NCBI GenBank assembly: GCA_020064725.1
Contig: JAGTWJ010000008.1
Span: 1,488,001 to 1,552,000, forward strand
DNA: 64,000 bases
Direction of reading: 5' to 3'
Source of the DNA: Drechslerella dactyloides
Taxonomy: Eukaryota; Ascomycota; Orbiliomycetes; Orbiliales; Orbiliaceae
Shown here: in pieces, positions 24,602 through 36,836 of the stretch
How the letters are laid out: every line of letters begins with the position of its first letter
How positions within the stretch are numbered: the stretch's first letter is position 1
Position numbers and translations under genes: made by a program
Notes under the pieces: model-generated
The model's database searches: none
Seen by the model: only the letters and a program-made list of their open reading frames with translations
Told to the model about the DNA's origin: nothing

Positions 24602-26375
24602 TACACTCACCTCAGCTTATATTATAGTGCCTGCCCGGCGGCCATGCGTTCATTCGCTTCCGAGAGAAAAAGGCGTCGTCGCAGGAGCTGCAGATCAAAT
24701 TTTCAGGCCGTCGCGAGCCGCTGACCAAGCGCAAAGCAGAAGTTCAAGTTACCACTGACGCCACTGACACACAGCAGCATGAAGTACATGTACCGGCATC
24801 AGATGCATCAGGAAGCAACGGCGAATCGAGAGAGAGAGGGAATAAAAAAAGTCTGCGGCTGACCCGATGCAGCGAATGAAATAAGCAGTTTCCGGTTCGT
24901 TGCCGTGCTGCAGGCCGAGCAAGGGTCCTGCCACCTGCCGCTCACCGCGCCGAATCGGAAGGAGCTTCATCAGTTCTCGGTAATCAAGTCCTTCCTCGGT
25001 CGATAAGTGCCCTATCCCGGAATGTTGGCCCCGCCGACTAGCAACAGCTAATCGATACCGATGAGACCCTGCGACGTGGTGAGGCGTAGCGAGCGAGCGA
25101 CAGTTATAGCTGCCGTATGTATGTATCAAGACGGCCTTGGCCTTGAATTGGGTCGGCTATAGACCGTTGCCAATCCGGGCCTCAGCTGGGGAGCCGGCCG
25201 GAGGACAATGCAATGCTGGTTCTCGCGTCGGATGGAGATGTTGTGAGGCCGCGGACGGTACCGTCCCTCCAAACCAGCTTCGAAAGGCGCATCCCCGATC
25301 GAGATCCGACATCTGAGAGAGCTGCGCGCTTCTCGTCATGCATCTGCATCTGCATGTTGTGTTTGAGATGTGTGCGAGAGCCTGCCTGCTCCGCCATCAT
25401 GCAAGCAGCGTGGCCGTGCGACTGTGATGTATTTGCGATGGAGGAGAACCGGCTGTCCGCCACGCGACTTGGCCAGCCAAATGCTCCGGGCCAGGCGTGC
25501 CGGGGTCCGTGCTGCATCATTCGCTTCCCCTTGCTGACAACACTCTGCCGAAAACCAGCTCAGAGCTCCAGGTTCCCCTTCCAAAGACCTACCCGATTGC
25601 TCCAGTGCATATCCAAATGTGATATATGGTACATCACGCCGTGGCCAAGAGCCACAGAGATGCTTAAACAGTAGTGATGGCCAGATCAAGGGGTTTGAAG
25701 CTGCCTCAAAGTGTTATAGTCTCACGGCTCATATAGCATCGATTCTCACCTTTGCCCCAACGGCTGTCCAGCTCTGTAGCATTCCGAAGTGTCATTATGA
25801 TGGTGGAGATTTATATCCACAGGGACCCATTGCGATGCTAGAGTTACTTTGGAAGTGCGATATCGTAATAATGGCCTCAACGAACCCCTGACTCTCGTTC
25901 GATTGCTGGCCCTCGGCGACCGATTGACTTTATGGATACAAACTTTAAACCACCGTGTCAATATAACGGCAGTATCTTCTCTATCGGGAGGGTCATTACT
26001 GGTGTCAGTAAAGGCTCAACGAATATAATAGACAATAGAAATCAATGACGGAAAGTGTATTCTACACGGTTCTATACCAGGTGTGATGTATTCTGGGTTC
26101 TGGAAGTCTTGACGTGCACCTGGTGTCGGCTGGCGTTGTGTATAAATTGCCAGTCAGCTCCCGGGTTGGCCTTCTCACCTTCCCCATTACATCACCCGTG
26201 ATCAACCAGACCGGGAACTAGACGAACGTGTAAACGTCCTCCGGTGTTCTACACGCCCAATACATATCACCTGCCTCACTTATTCCCAAACTATGATGTA
26301 ACCAATATATATGCAATACTTGCCTATACGAAATATTGATACATGTGCACATAGTGGTCGATGTAGCCACGAGCT

Positions 26376-26699
26376 ATGCAGCAGCTTGTTCAAGAACTGA
26401 GCCTGTCTATGGATAGCAGGGCACTCACATCTGATCTAGTAGAGATCCTGGTCCCTAGAGCTAGAGACTCATCAGATATCGGCCTGATGATAATGACGAT
26501 CAACATGTTTACCCAGGCTCTATTTCCTCTATCGTGCAATTCAGTCTCTATCATGCAATCGAGACACATAGCTGAACTAACGGAATGGGCCGCAGCGGGT
26601 GTTATCTATGGCCTTCTGGCATCGCAAGTAGCATTCTGCATTACGTATGAAGACCAAAAGCCGGCCTTTTTTGTCTTTCATCTTATATACGCCCTCTAA
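26376..26699 (+). CDS. Doubtful small open frame, 107 codons
   Basis: Begins with ATG and has a somewhat protein-like composition, including a hydrophobic stretch (AAAGVIYGLLASQVAFCI) that could span a membrane. No family is recognised, no splice partners are evident, and it sits alone in a gene-poor region. It may be a chance frame or a gene remnant. Confidence 0.15.
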   Translation: MQQLVQELSLSMDSRALTSDLVEILVPRARDSSDIGLMIMTINMFTQALFPLSCNSVSIMQSRHIAELTEWAAAGVIYGLLASQVAFCITYEDQKPAFFVFHLIYAL

Positions 26700-28902
26700 T
26701 AAACTTATGTAACAGTTGAAGCGTTACCCAAATTTGCTGGGTATTTTATGACCTCTTGAATATTGAGATATCTCAATCCTATACAGATTGGAACACATGA
26801 GTTCTAAGAACTCCTGAAGCTAAATATGCAAATCTCGTGCATCCAAATATTGATCAGTCGATGCTATCAGGCTCAAATTAACCCAGGAGTTTCAACGTGA
26901 CATGTGGACGAGATATGAGAAAGTCAAACAGATATCCGGAAGGCTGGTTGCGAGAACAGAGACGCCAGTCATGTCGCGTCGTCTTTAGCCTCCAGTATCC
27001 AAAAATACGCACAAATCTCACCCATGAATCGAGCGTAGCATGATATTTTATATATAATCATAGTAGGCAGCCACGATATGTATGGCTCCTAACAAACACT
27101 CTCCAATTAACACATGCATTAATACTGCGTTCCTTCAGGATTCATGAATTCTGCCAATTGGGCTGCGATTTTATGGCAGCTTCCACAGAGCTTAGTGTTA
27201 CTTTGTTCACGCATGCATGCGCACACCATTATCACCATGTGCAACGAGACGCTATAGCGCTATCCGAACATGCTTGCGATCATAAGCGCCTACCAGGCAC
27301 GATACAGTATCTGCGATCTAGCAATCGACTATATATGTATTGCGAATGTTCTTGATACACCATTTAGATGCGGTTAGGTGATGGCCTTGGGTACGAGGAG
27401 AGGTTTCGTTACCTTGCTGGTATATATCGTGATAATGCGATATATGAGAGCCTGGAATAGGGAAAATATGATATATATATCGATAGGGTCTGGGTTGCAA
27501 ACCAGCACAGATCCACACGCACAGCAAAAGGGCTATGCAGCCCAACCTCGATAACTATGAATACGCGCAGTTCTCAAATGATCGATTTCCAGTTCGAGAA
27601 TAGCTAGCAATTCAAGAGACAGATAAATGACAGGATCGATGGGATAAACAATATCCAGTGCATTGATGCTGTTAATTTACGCAGCTCATTATAGCTATCG
27701 GCGAACCATCTATACATCCAACTACAATGTTCTGTAGAAGGGCTTTACCGAAGATTTCCCTATCTTCCCTCCATGTCGATAAGTGTATAGCGGGGCCAGA
27801 ACGTGCGATTGTATCATATCGCCAATAGTACATCGACTCAGAATATGATCGGAATTCAATCCAAGTCCCTACATATGTCACTCAGGTATATATATTGCTA
27901 CAGCAAGGAAACTACTCACTTCTACCAAGGAGTGAGCGAGTGCACCGCAGAAAAATATAATCAATCGAACCATGGACCCGCCTGTAGACATTGCTTTAAC
28001 CACCGGGGATGGATCACATTCTGTTCAAGACCTGGGATCTTCTTACTTAATAAATCTCTGACGTCGTGCTCTTGCGTCGTGTTCTATAGATCTTTACTAC
28101 GACGATAGACTAGTCGACTTGTCGACATGTTGTCGGTCAAGAAGATCGAACAAGAATTCTAGCTCGATGAGCCATCGATGGAAGTGGTAGCCAGTCGGCG
28201 AGTCAATGTTACAACCACCCGGAGTCCCGAATAACAGGAAGATGTCATGAAGCGCGGAAGCATAAACGTCGCATATATAGGCTAGATATGATTGGTTTAA
28301 CGTTGTCTAGCGGGCCAAGGGCGTGTGGACACAAAGGCGTGCGGACGTCGACAGTGTCTGACAGGGCTGTTAATATTAATATATTCCGAGGCCGGCTTAC
28401 GTGGAAGCGACATTTTCGCCGGAGAAGCAACGTACTATCTGGGTAACCGGCTGTGAATAACTTTAGGTAAACTCAATAGTCTGGATCGATGTGTATAAGA
28501 GAGCGGATTGATCATGATCCATAGTACTATAGTTTAGAGAAATGTCAACATAATCCAGCCTTTGTGATAGTGTCATTAAATGAATAATAAGATAATTCTG
28601 GATATATTACACCCTGTATCTGATGCGAGAGCAAGCAGACTACAGATACGTGAATGGTATAGCCGTTAACAGCCTGCACGTAGCGCGCTTGAAATGGCCA
28701 CAGAAAATTCCACACCACCCCTAGGCGTCTGGACGCTTATATACATATCTAATATATCAAGCACCGTGTACATGATTCACCGCCTCGACGCCTACCTCCC
28801 TGCCAATAATAATCTCGTATCTATATCTATTAGGGCCGTTGGTTTACAGCAAATGTTCCGCCGATGAAATCAAAGAAAACTTTTGTACATCCACGTCCAC
28901 TA

Positions 28903-31299
28903 TCAATCGTACCTCAATATCACCATCTTGGCCTCCTCCGCCGTTGTCACCAGAAACCCATTCCATGTCTCCGCACTCCATACGTAACAGCTCCATCCGC
29001 CTCTTATGCTCCTCATCAACTTATCCAGCTTCTGCCGCTTAGCTTCCACAGTTGTGGCGCTGGGCTCCTCCATGCCGTCCAGCATGATTTCCTGGAACGG
29101 GATGCTCTCGTCAAAGATATCCTCGAGGGGAATATGCTGCATGTGGCTAGGGAACAGCCGCACTGGATCCTTCATTTTCGCTGCCTCTTTGCCCGATGAA
29201 TGCAGTGACCTTGGCGATGATGGCAGAGCACCCACACCGTCGCTACCGTGTAGCTCCATGTGTATATCTCCGTCGATGTCCACACTGGGTATCACTAGGT
29301 TGACAGCCGTCGTCTCCGCCGGCTCGTCGTAGAAGATGTGGAATAGGCCATCCTCAGTAATCACGCTGCTGCGCTGCGTCTGGTCCTGGTCCAGATACCA
29401 CGCCTCACGGATCGTTGGCGGCGGTAGTGCCGGCTCCTTCTTCGCCTCTATCACCCCGTTGCCAAAGTGCACCAGGTACGCTGCGTCGTCCGCCGGGGGT
29501 GAATCAGCCGAGCTCACAGTCGCCACTCTGCCGTCGTCCGGCGAGTCTGAGGTGTCGGGATCGTAGGGGTTCGGTGCAAAGCCACCACCGGCCGCCTCGC
29601 CCTCGACCTGTGCGCGAGACTTCATCTCCCGCTTCAGCGGCAGCAGCAGCATATGACTCGCGTCATCCTCCTGAATGCTCTGCTCAAGCCCCACGCAGAA
29701 CGGGATAATATTCTCCGGTACCAGCGTCTCTCGCCGCGGTGGGAATTCATTGCCCCGGATTCCTGGTGGCGGCAGCGCGTGTATCCTCACACACCCAATT
29801 GGCACGTTGCCGTTCGCGCGAAAAGTCTTGCCAAGCGTCATCATGACCGACGTCTCATCCTCCTCCGGCATGCCGTCGTGGCGGCTGCCACGCATGAAAG
29901 GGTAGATCTTATCCCACCGCTGACAGCGCAGCGCCTCCGGTACGTCGTCCGGGGTCGGATAGCCAATGTACGGCATGAACATGTCCTGCCACGCATGCAG
30001 CAGCACGGACCGCACGTGTGCAATCTCGTACAGCTGGTGCTCCCGCAACTCGCTTGGTATTAGGTTGATGCTGAACACGTCGACCTGGTTGTGGCAAGTG
30101 TCGTCCGGGTTGACGACGACGCTGTACACGAAGACATGGTGCTTGGATAGATGCACGTCCTTGATGTACCCGCGGTTCGGGTGCGGGAATGTGATTTCGT
30201 ACGGGTGGGGTGCCGAGGCCACGGGTAGCGCGCTGTTCTCGCCCGTGTTTTTAGCGCGCAGCGACGAGATTTTTATCAGCTTGACAAAGTGCCGGCTGAC
30301 ACGACAGCCAATCCACTCGTCGTTCGCGCAGAGGCTGTTCAGGTGCTCCTGGTATGTGACGCCGCGCCATATGCCAATGAACTGGACTTCCGGATATGCG
30401 TGCAGCGAGTAGACGGCCTGCGGGATCCGCCGCTCCGGGTCGCCGTCGAACTCACGCGTGCCTGAGACTATGAGGATGCGTTTATCGAGGACAACGGACT
30501 GGCGGACGTTCCGGCGGGGCAGCCGGTAGCCATACCACGGCACGCCGAGGGAGCGGATGTCCAGCGTGATGAACGGGGCGTCGGGGAAGCGATTGCCGCT
30601 GTCGTAGATGAAGACGCGGCCGGAGGTGTGGTGGAAGACGAGGAACATATGGTCGTAGGAGGTCTCGGTCTCGTAGCAGGCGTCAAGGCGGACGCCACCG
30701 ATGACTGTGATGGAGGTCGGTTTCCCCCTGGCGCGGTTGAAGAAGCGTTTGAGTGCTGCGTCGAACGCCGGGGCACCGTCGAGAACCTTTGTATCCGTCA
30801 GACTTTCCATATCACTCTCAACTTCCGTATCCGTGTCCATTTTGTCTATCGAAGCGGTAACATCTCTCGCCATGGTAGTATCTTTGCTCGCGGTACTGGC
30901 ATTGGTATTTATACCGGGGATGGCACTGGTACTCGTCTTCGGACCGCCCCGTAAGGAATCCCGAACGTGATACGGAAAGTGGTACCGTAACAGCGGCGTG
31001 AGGACGTGCTCCGATGTTAGAAGCGCGTTGAACGCCTTCGACACCCTCCGCAACCTTGGAATCTCGTACGGGGGTATCTGCTCCAGTATGATCGCGAGCA
31101 CATCGTACGGTAGGTCCAACAACGATACCGACGAATTCCGTACCGCCAACTCGACAGCTCGATTCGGAGCCGCGTCCGGTGACGGCGGGGGGCTGACATT
31201 GCAGTTTCGCACAGCGGATAGCAGGTCGTCGATATGGTTGAGCGTCTGGGCTATCTCCGCGAGCTCAGCAGGAGTGTAACCGCTGCGGTCGACCTTCAT
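28903..31299 (-). CDS. F-box protein, 798 residues
   Basis: Single long exon. The F-box is near residues 58-104, with LLDLPYDVLAIILEQIPPYE and IPRLRRVSKAFNALLTS, the classic L(P)xD/E...I...L...L..L..V.kxfn pattern for binding Skp1 in an SCF ubiquitin ligase. The remaining 700 residues show scattered beta-strand-like segments and several acidic, Ser/Pro-rich disordered parts (around 570-640). I cannot name a substrate-binding domain. The first ATG in frame is 31299. The frame stays open upstream to about 31401 but has no ATG there, so an extra 5' exon is possible though not needed. A 21-codon open frame lies upstream (31374-31439). Confidence 0.85.
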   Translation of the reverse strand: MKVDRSGYTPAELAEIAQTLNHIDDLLSAVRNCNVSPPPSPDAAPNRAVELAVRNSSVSLLDLPYDVLAIILEQIPPYEIPRLRRVSKAFNALLTSEHVLTPLLRYHFPYHVRDSLRGGPKTSTSAIPGINTNASTASKDTTMARDVTASIDKMDTDTEVESDMESLTDTKVLDGAPAFDAALKRFFNRARGKPTSITVIGGVRLDACYETETSYDHMFLVFHHTSGRVFIYDSGNRFPDAPFITLDIRSLGVPWYGYRLPRRNVRQSVVLDKRILIVSGTREFDGDPERRIPQAVYSLHAYPEVQFIGIWRGVTYQEHLNSLCANDEWIGCRVSRHFVKLIKISSLRAKNTGENSALPVASAPHPYEITFPHPNRGYIKDVHLSKHHVFVYSVVVNPDDTCHNQVDVFSINLIPSELREHQLYEIAHVRSVLLHAWQDMFMPYIGYPTPDDVPEALRCQRWDKIYPFMRGSRHDGMPEEDETSVMMTLGKTFRANGNVPIGCVRIHALPPPGIRGNEFPPRRETLVPENIIPFCVGLEQSIQEDDASHMLLLPLKREMKSRAQVEGEAAGGGFAPNPYDPDTSDSPDDGRVATVSSADSPPADDAAYLVHFGNGVIEAKKEPALPPPTIREAWYLDQDQTQRSSVITEDGLFHIFYDEPAETTAVNLVIPSVDIDGDIHMELHGSDGVGALPSSPRSLHSSGKEAAKMKDPVRLFPSHMQHIPLEDIFDESIPFQEIMLDGMEEPSATTVEAKRQKLDKLMRSIRGGWSCYVWSAETWNGFLVTTAEEAKMVILRYD

Positions 31300-31373
31300 A
31301 GCGGGCGTAGTGGGTGTCGGTGGAGCACTCGGGTGGAGTAACTGGCCGGTCGACACGCGACGGACGGCGAGCT

Positions 31374-31439
31374 TCAGGGAGCTAAGGATATGGATGAATA
31401 GCGACGGGGAGCTGCAACGAATCTAGCCAGAGGTGCCAT
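31374..31439 (-). other. Possible upstream ORF before the F-box gene
   Basis: An ATG at 31439 opens 21 codons (MAPLARFVAAPRRYSSISLA and one more residue) ending at 31374, 75 bases before the F-box start and in another frame. The peptide is basic and lacks acidic residues, resembling a presequence, but no splice path joins it to the main frame. It may act as an upstream ORF if the transcript starts above it. Confidence 0.3.
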
Positions 31440-32251
31440 GTTAGTCAGTCCAAGTTATATACATCGCGAAACCGCCATGGCGGTTGTCGAGGCTGAGATT
31501 CCTGCGCTGTGCGGAGGCTGGCCGGCGGACCAAGAACGGAGTGTATCCCTGTCAGTCCTAGCTTAAGCTCGGTGGTTATTCCGCGGCCTCGCTTGCCAAA
31601 CTGTCGCGAACAGGCTATCCAGGGCCGGATGGATCGGGTGCTGGTACTCACCGTCGGACACGAGCTCCAGAAGGTTACGCGGGAGGGAGGTTGGACGAGG
31701 TGGGATGTTCAAGTTGGCGGTTGTGAGCCCGTTAGCTCGAGAATGAGAAGACGCAGTAAGCTGCAAGAGGCACGTCCTAATGGCGTTACCTCGTCGAGCA
31801 GGATTCAACATCAACCGGACACGTGGGACGGACGCCAGGATCTTTATACAACTGCAGAACCAGAGCCTCTCTACTTAGGTTAGTAGTTATATTACTTAAC
31901 TATTCGGTCATGCATCGTCGCCGGCGCGCTGTCGCTGCCGGAGCTCGTCGAAGTGAGAAGGGGACGTCGGCCACCAGCGACACGCCAGTCTGCAGGGCGC
32001 CGGCCAATCACGGGCCTTCCATCGCGGAAGGCGAAAACATGCGAGCTGCCCCACGCAGACTAGACAGCCATGGCAAGACGCAGAGTCCAAAGGCGCCAAT
32101 TTGTGACAGAGTGAGACTGCCGTCATAAAACAGCGGTAATGTCTCGCTATCGGCCGGCGCCAGCGATGTAATATCCAAGATTAAGTATACAAAGAGTCCC
32201 ATGCAACGCTCAGGCGCCCACAAAATTAGCGCGTCACGGAAACAACGGCGT
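31440..32251. other. Intergenic region
   Basis: Lies between the promoter side of the F-box gene and the 3' end of the polymerase gene, both on the minus strand. I see no gene here. Short open frames occur in all phases without a coding look. Confidence 0.6.
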
Positions 32252-35200
32252 CTACCACGCTGATAGCCCGTAGTCGAACCGCTTCAGCTCCTTGCCGACC
32301 TCCTCAACCTCCTTCTTCGCCTTCATCCGCATGTAAAAGATCGGGCAATCCCTACTGCTACAGATAACCTCGCAGTGCAGCGAGCCCTGACATCTACAAT
32401 CGCACTCTCCTGTTAGCATAATACTACATTCGAGTTGTATTGCAAATATGTGATCGGGATATCCCACCTTTGACATTGTGTCCACAAACGCCCAAAACGA
32501 ACCTCGAGATCAGACACCTTTGCAAGCTGTACCAACATTAATCAGCAACGTCCTGCACGTGGTTCCACATCTAGATAACTCACCGTCTTCTGATACAGTT
32601 CCGCACTGCGCCCTTTGCAATTATGGCAGACCGCCCCGTCGGCTTCTTCCTTCCGCGTCAACGGCGTCTTGCATCCCATGCACGTCTGCGTCTTCTTCGC
32701 AAACTTCATCAGCCCGCCCATTGTCGGCGCCGCAACTGATATCGTCCGCGTGTGATCACCAGTAACTGCCACATATGTACCACCAAATTAGCATACCATG
32801 AAGTCTAGTTGTAAGAATGCACCGTTAATAACTCACGCAGCTGATTCGCTCGCTTCTCGCCGAGAATCGGCTCGAAGATTCTCTGCAGCGGCTTCGCAAG
32901 CTGCTGGTCCAGATAGTACTTGGTGTCAATCGGCACGTTGTGCTCCAGCACGTATATCGGATCCTCGGACTTTTCATAATTCTTCGCTCCTCCTGAGCCC
33001 TTGACGATCACATACGCCACACGGTCTCCCAGCGTCGGCGCGGATCCTATACAACTTCCACATTAGCGATCTCACTGCCAGGTTGTAAACAATTCGAGTC
33101 GAACCCACCTGCGTCACGCTTCCGCATCCGCTCCGCTAGTTCGACGTGCGCCTGCTTCGCCGCATACTCCTCCTTCGACAAGGCCTTCGTGATCACCAGG
33201 TTCGACATATCGATCTTGTTCTGCAGGAGATCGGAAATCATATCCTTCACGTACGCCTGAGCGCCATTCTCATCCTGATCGATCAGTATCTTCTTCAGCA
33301 CGGTCTCGATAACCGTCTGCACCAATCGGCAATTATCTCGTCGCACGGTCTCGATACCCTTCGTGTCCATCTTGTCATATTTGTCCGGATTCGTCCAATA
33401 CAGGCCCGCGTAACGCTTCTTGTTGATCAGCAGGTATGGGAAGTAGACCTTCTCGAACTCCAGCTTGATCGGTTTGATAAACTTGGAAGAGACGTAGTCG
33501 GCGGCTTCTTGGCCGAGTTTCATGACCTGCTTCAAGTCCTTCGGGCCAAATTTTATCATCACGGAGTCCGTGTCACCGTAGATTACCTGGGCGTCGTGGG
33601 TGTACCCGTTCGCGATGGTGTACTTGTTCTCAACCTCCGCCTTTGTGGCTTCGATCATTCGACGACCGTAACTGGTACAGCTACTGGCAATCGCCAAACA
33701 GGGCAGCTTTCCGTTCGTAGCACCAGTGAGACCGTAAACCGAGTTTGCAGAGATCTTCAACGCCAGCTGTCTACCGTTCAACACGGCTTTCTTGAACGGA
33801 TCCGTTTCGTTTTTCAGGTCCTACATCCTCGTTAGCATCTAATCTAGTCTTTCGCGAAGCGCAGCTTGGGAAGCTCACGTTCTTGGCCTTCTTTCTAGCA
33901 CCCAGCAAATCCTCGAAGATGATAACCAAAAGCCCTTTCCTAACACTCGTATTCACGAACAGATCGCCATTCGGCGTCTCGTGGTAATCCACATCCTTCG
34001 TCATCCCCATCCGGTCCATATGCTCCTGCTTTGTCAAAGTTGTGTAGCAAAGGTTGTGCGCCATCATAATACTCGGATACAGCGAGCTGAAATCCAGCGT
34101 TGCAACGGGTTCCTTGTAGAACCCTCTCGTTGGCTCGATGACCGTCGCGCCCTCGTACTGCTCCCCTTCCTCTCCACCACCCTGCTGGTCGAGATTCGGT
34201 ACCACGAGCGCCTGCTCGGCTGCTTTTCGAAACAGCTGCGATAAAAACTTGACTTGCTGCCCGCGCGAGAGCAGCATGTTGAACGGCACACCCGTCACAC
34301 GCGCCATTTCCGTGTAATTGATCAGACACATGAGCTTGTCCATTAGTCGCTGTGGAAGGTAGGCATCCTTGAGACAGTAGACTGCGAGACGGCGACGGGA
34401 TTCCGGTGTCCCGTTGAACAACTCGGTAATCATGGTGTGGTGGACATCTTCTTTCTGTTCGTTCAAAAAGTGCGCGCTGACAGAGTTGAGGGTATAGCTA
34501 CGCAGGTGGTAGTCACGTTGGATAAGCTGTAGGAGATCGAGCTGGATCCGCCCGTTGGTGTTGGTAGCCTTGGACTCGCGGTTACCCATTTGTTTTGAGG
34601 AGAAACTAGTCGACTTGGCCTCGGACTTTGTCCCCCGGATGCGGGTCCAGTAGGGAAAATCCTTGACCTTCAGCGTTTCCGCTCGTTCCAGCAGATAGGG
34701 AAAATCGAAGTTTGCAATATTGTATCCGATGATGACGTCTGGGTCCACCTCCTTTAGAAACTGCGTCCACGACCGCAACATCTGATCTTCTTTCGAGAAC
34801 TCGCAGATCTGCGTGTTCACGATGAGTGCGCAGGTCTCCAAGCAGAACACGTTGCGAATGAACGGCTGCGTATCACCATATCGCGTGACAACGGAGGCAA
34901 TTTGGATGACGGGATCGATCTTGGGATCCGGAAAGATACCTTTACGGCCAGCGCATTCAATATCGAAGGACATGACGCGCAGCGGGGCTATCTTGGACCA
35001 ATCGCCCTCTGCCGGATGTGCGATTAGATCGCGGTAGTGGCAGACGGCCTCGATTTGTGCCGCCCCGATGCGGCCGCCGTTCAGTCCGGGTTGGATGTAT
35101 CTGTATTTATCCTTCATAACCTCCACCCATGACATACCGGGCAGCTTTCCACGGCCGTGTAGTCAGTATCCAATGCGTTCTCACGGAATTAGTACATAGT

Positions 35201-36134
35201 AAGCGGTATAGACACACCTTCGTATCGACCATAAACCGCATGATGAACTGGATGTTGTCAAACGTCATGATATTCCCTTCCACCCCGCGCCACATACCCG
35301 CGTAGTTCGCCTCGCCTTTCTCTAGAAACTTGCGCACGCGGGGTATGTACTTTGGATCGGTGACTGTGATCTTGATGTACGGCGACTTTTGGTTTCCTTG
35401 AAACCCGTACAGGTTCTCTCGCATCACGATCTGGACGGATGCAACAATTGGGTCACCGGAACCGACGCGCTGCTGGATGAAATCCTGGTACGGGCGAATA
35501 TGAGAATGGTCGAAGCCGACGGGGGCTTGTAGGTATATGTAGTGCTGGAAGTCCGTGACGTGTAGGAGGACGGAATGGCCGTTCTGGTAGATATATCAGC
35601 AGGCTGGAATACGAAGTTCTTCAACGGATAGTGTCGCACCTCTGTGACGCCGAACAGTCGGAGGCAGGTCTTGCCATCCCATGTCCCCTCCTCGATATCG
35701 ATCTGTTGGAACACTGCGGACTGTTAATGCTCCGTCATCGATGCATATGCGGTATGTGATGTCGTACCCAGATCGACCTCATTTGGCATCCAGTCGTCCA
35801 GGTTTGGACGTGCCCACATCTGGTCCTTCTCTGCATTTGCTATATCCGCATCCATCATCAGCTACCTGTTCGCCAGCAGTAGAGCCTCAATCGGCCTCTC
35901 GTTCACTCGTCCGCACATACCTCCTTTAAGCCCGCCGATCTCCTGGGTCAATCGGCCTAGATCTTCCTCGAATGATGACTTGACCTGCGTCAGCTTGGCC
36001 AGCTTTGGATTCAGCTGTGCCGGGTTGCCAGCATCGAGCTTGCGCTTCTTGTTGACGACGCTGTTGAAGTGATTGTTGTGGGAGGCGGTCTGGTCGTTCA
36101 GGACCCGTTTTGCGGCAGCGGCAGCGGCCGACAT
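32252..36134 (-). CDS. pol3: DNA polymerase delta catalytic subunit
   Basis: Ten exons on the minus strand: 35921-36134, 35768-35839, 35640-35713, 35218-35583, 33879-35144, 33109-33820, 32837-33046, 32584-32765, 32468-32526 and 32252-32393. All phases agree and encode 1098 residues, against 1097 in yeast Pol3. The 3'-5' exonuclease is complete: Exo I FDIEC (D303/E305), Exo [13 protein letters not shown] (D388) and Exo [12 protein letters not shown] (D502). Polymerase motifs are [10 protein letters not shown] (D593), [12 protein letters not shown] and YGDTDS (D747/D749). The C-terminus has zinc site CysA (C1000, C1003, C1018, C1021) and the iron-sulphur CysB (C1050, C1053, C1063, C1068), with the family spacing. 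The enzyme replicates the lagging strand and works in repair, with PCNA and the smaller delta subunits, in the nucleus. Introns are 54-81 bases. An ACGCGT element lies 186 bases upstream. The start [10 protein letters not shown] follows from exon 1 and matches the family's short N-terminal extension. Confidence 0.97.
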
Positions 36135-36319
36135 GGTGGGCGAGCGGTGGCGAGATGTCCGATAGCTCAAGACTGCTCTTACATAGATGGTCGATGCAGG
36201 TGTATTATAGAGGTCGGATCTGATGCGAGAGATGAGGTAGGCCTTGGATCCCGGCAAGCGGAGCGGCAAAGTTGTGGAGCTGGCGGTGTAGCGAGTGAGC
36301 AGCTCGCGTCGACCAATTA

Positions 36320-36325
36320 ACGCGT
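36320..36325. promoter_or_regulatory. MCB-like element (ACGCGT) upstream of pol3
   Basis: A palindromic ACGCGT hexamer lies 186 bases upstream of the polymerase start codon. In yeasts this MluI cell-cycle box binds MBF and drives G1/S expression of DNA replication genes. The same hexamer occurs elsewhere in the window by chance, so only the location makes it interesting. Confidence 0.4.
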
Positions 36326-36719
36326 GGCGATATTAGCGTGTTCGCCCAGCTACCAAAATACGCCGGCGATGCAGGGGCCGCCGCACCTGCCGCACAATCG
36401 TCACCGCCGCACCAGTCCTCAGTTGCTTTCTCAGATGAAACTTGAATTGACAGCCCAGCTTCTCGTGGGGAATCCAATGCTCGACGGCGTCCCCGAGACA
36501 AGTTTTAGAGCCCCGGTCAAGCCTTGGTCATGCGCCCGCCAGCTGCACACGTACATTTCCACCTTGTACTACGACCTTGTTCGGATAACTCGGCAACCTA
36601 CCCGATTAGGCCGACGATGCTCACACGCCGCCCCCCAATGCGGTCGATTCAAAGCTCTTGGCTGGCCTAAGGGGTGGGGATGTTACGTATACTCCAGTCC
36701 GAGTGCTACTCTAGAGGTG

Positions 36720-36728
36720 TATATAAAG
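36720..36728 (+). promoter_or_regulatory. TATA box of the small gene at 36837
   Basis: TATATAAAG, about 109 bases before the start codon, in the 700-base divergent region shared with the polymerase gene on the minus strand. Sequence and distance fit a strong fungal TATA promoter. Confidence 0.5.
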
Positions 36729-36836
36729 ACCGTTATGAGGGTGTAATTTCTCTTACTCATCGTAAGAAATCGGTTACACACACAAGTAACAGAGAATCGA
36801 CGTTTAAATCAACCTCCAGCCGCACCTATCGACATC

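Larger units (their letters stand above)
23863..28902. other. Long gene-poor, partly AT-rich stretch
   Basis: No convincing gene. Near 23900-24620 lie the probable promoter of the zinc transporter and a short GCATC tandem. A weak 107-codon open frame at 26376-26699 is listed separately. From about 25900 to 28900 the sequence is AT-richer, with many short palindromic TATA-type runs and no coding signal. This could be old decayed sequence, but no transposon protein or terminal repeat was recognised. Confidence 0.5.

Noticed and set aside
33146..33835. Plus-strand open frame of 229 codons
   Set aside because: It is the antisense of a polymerase delta exon with all motifs intact on the minus strand.
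35590..35640. Apparent frameshift in polymerase delta exon 3
   Set aside because: A 56-base intron (GTGCGA donor, GCTGAT branch, CCAG acceptor) restores the family sequence exactly.
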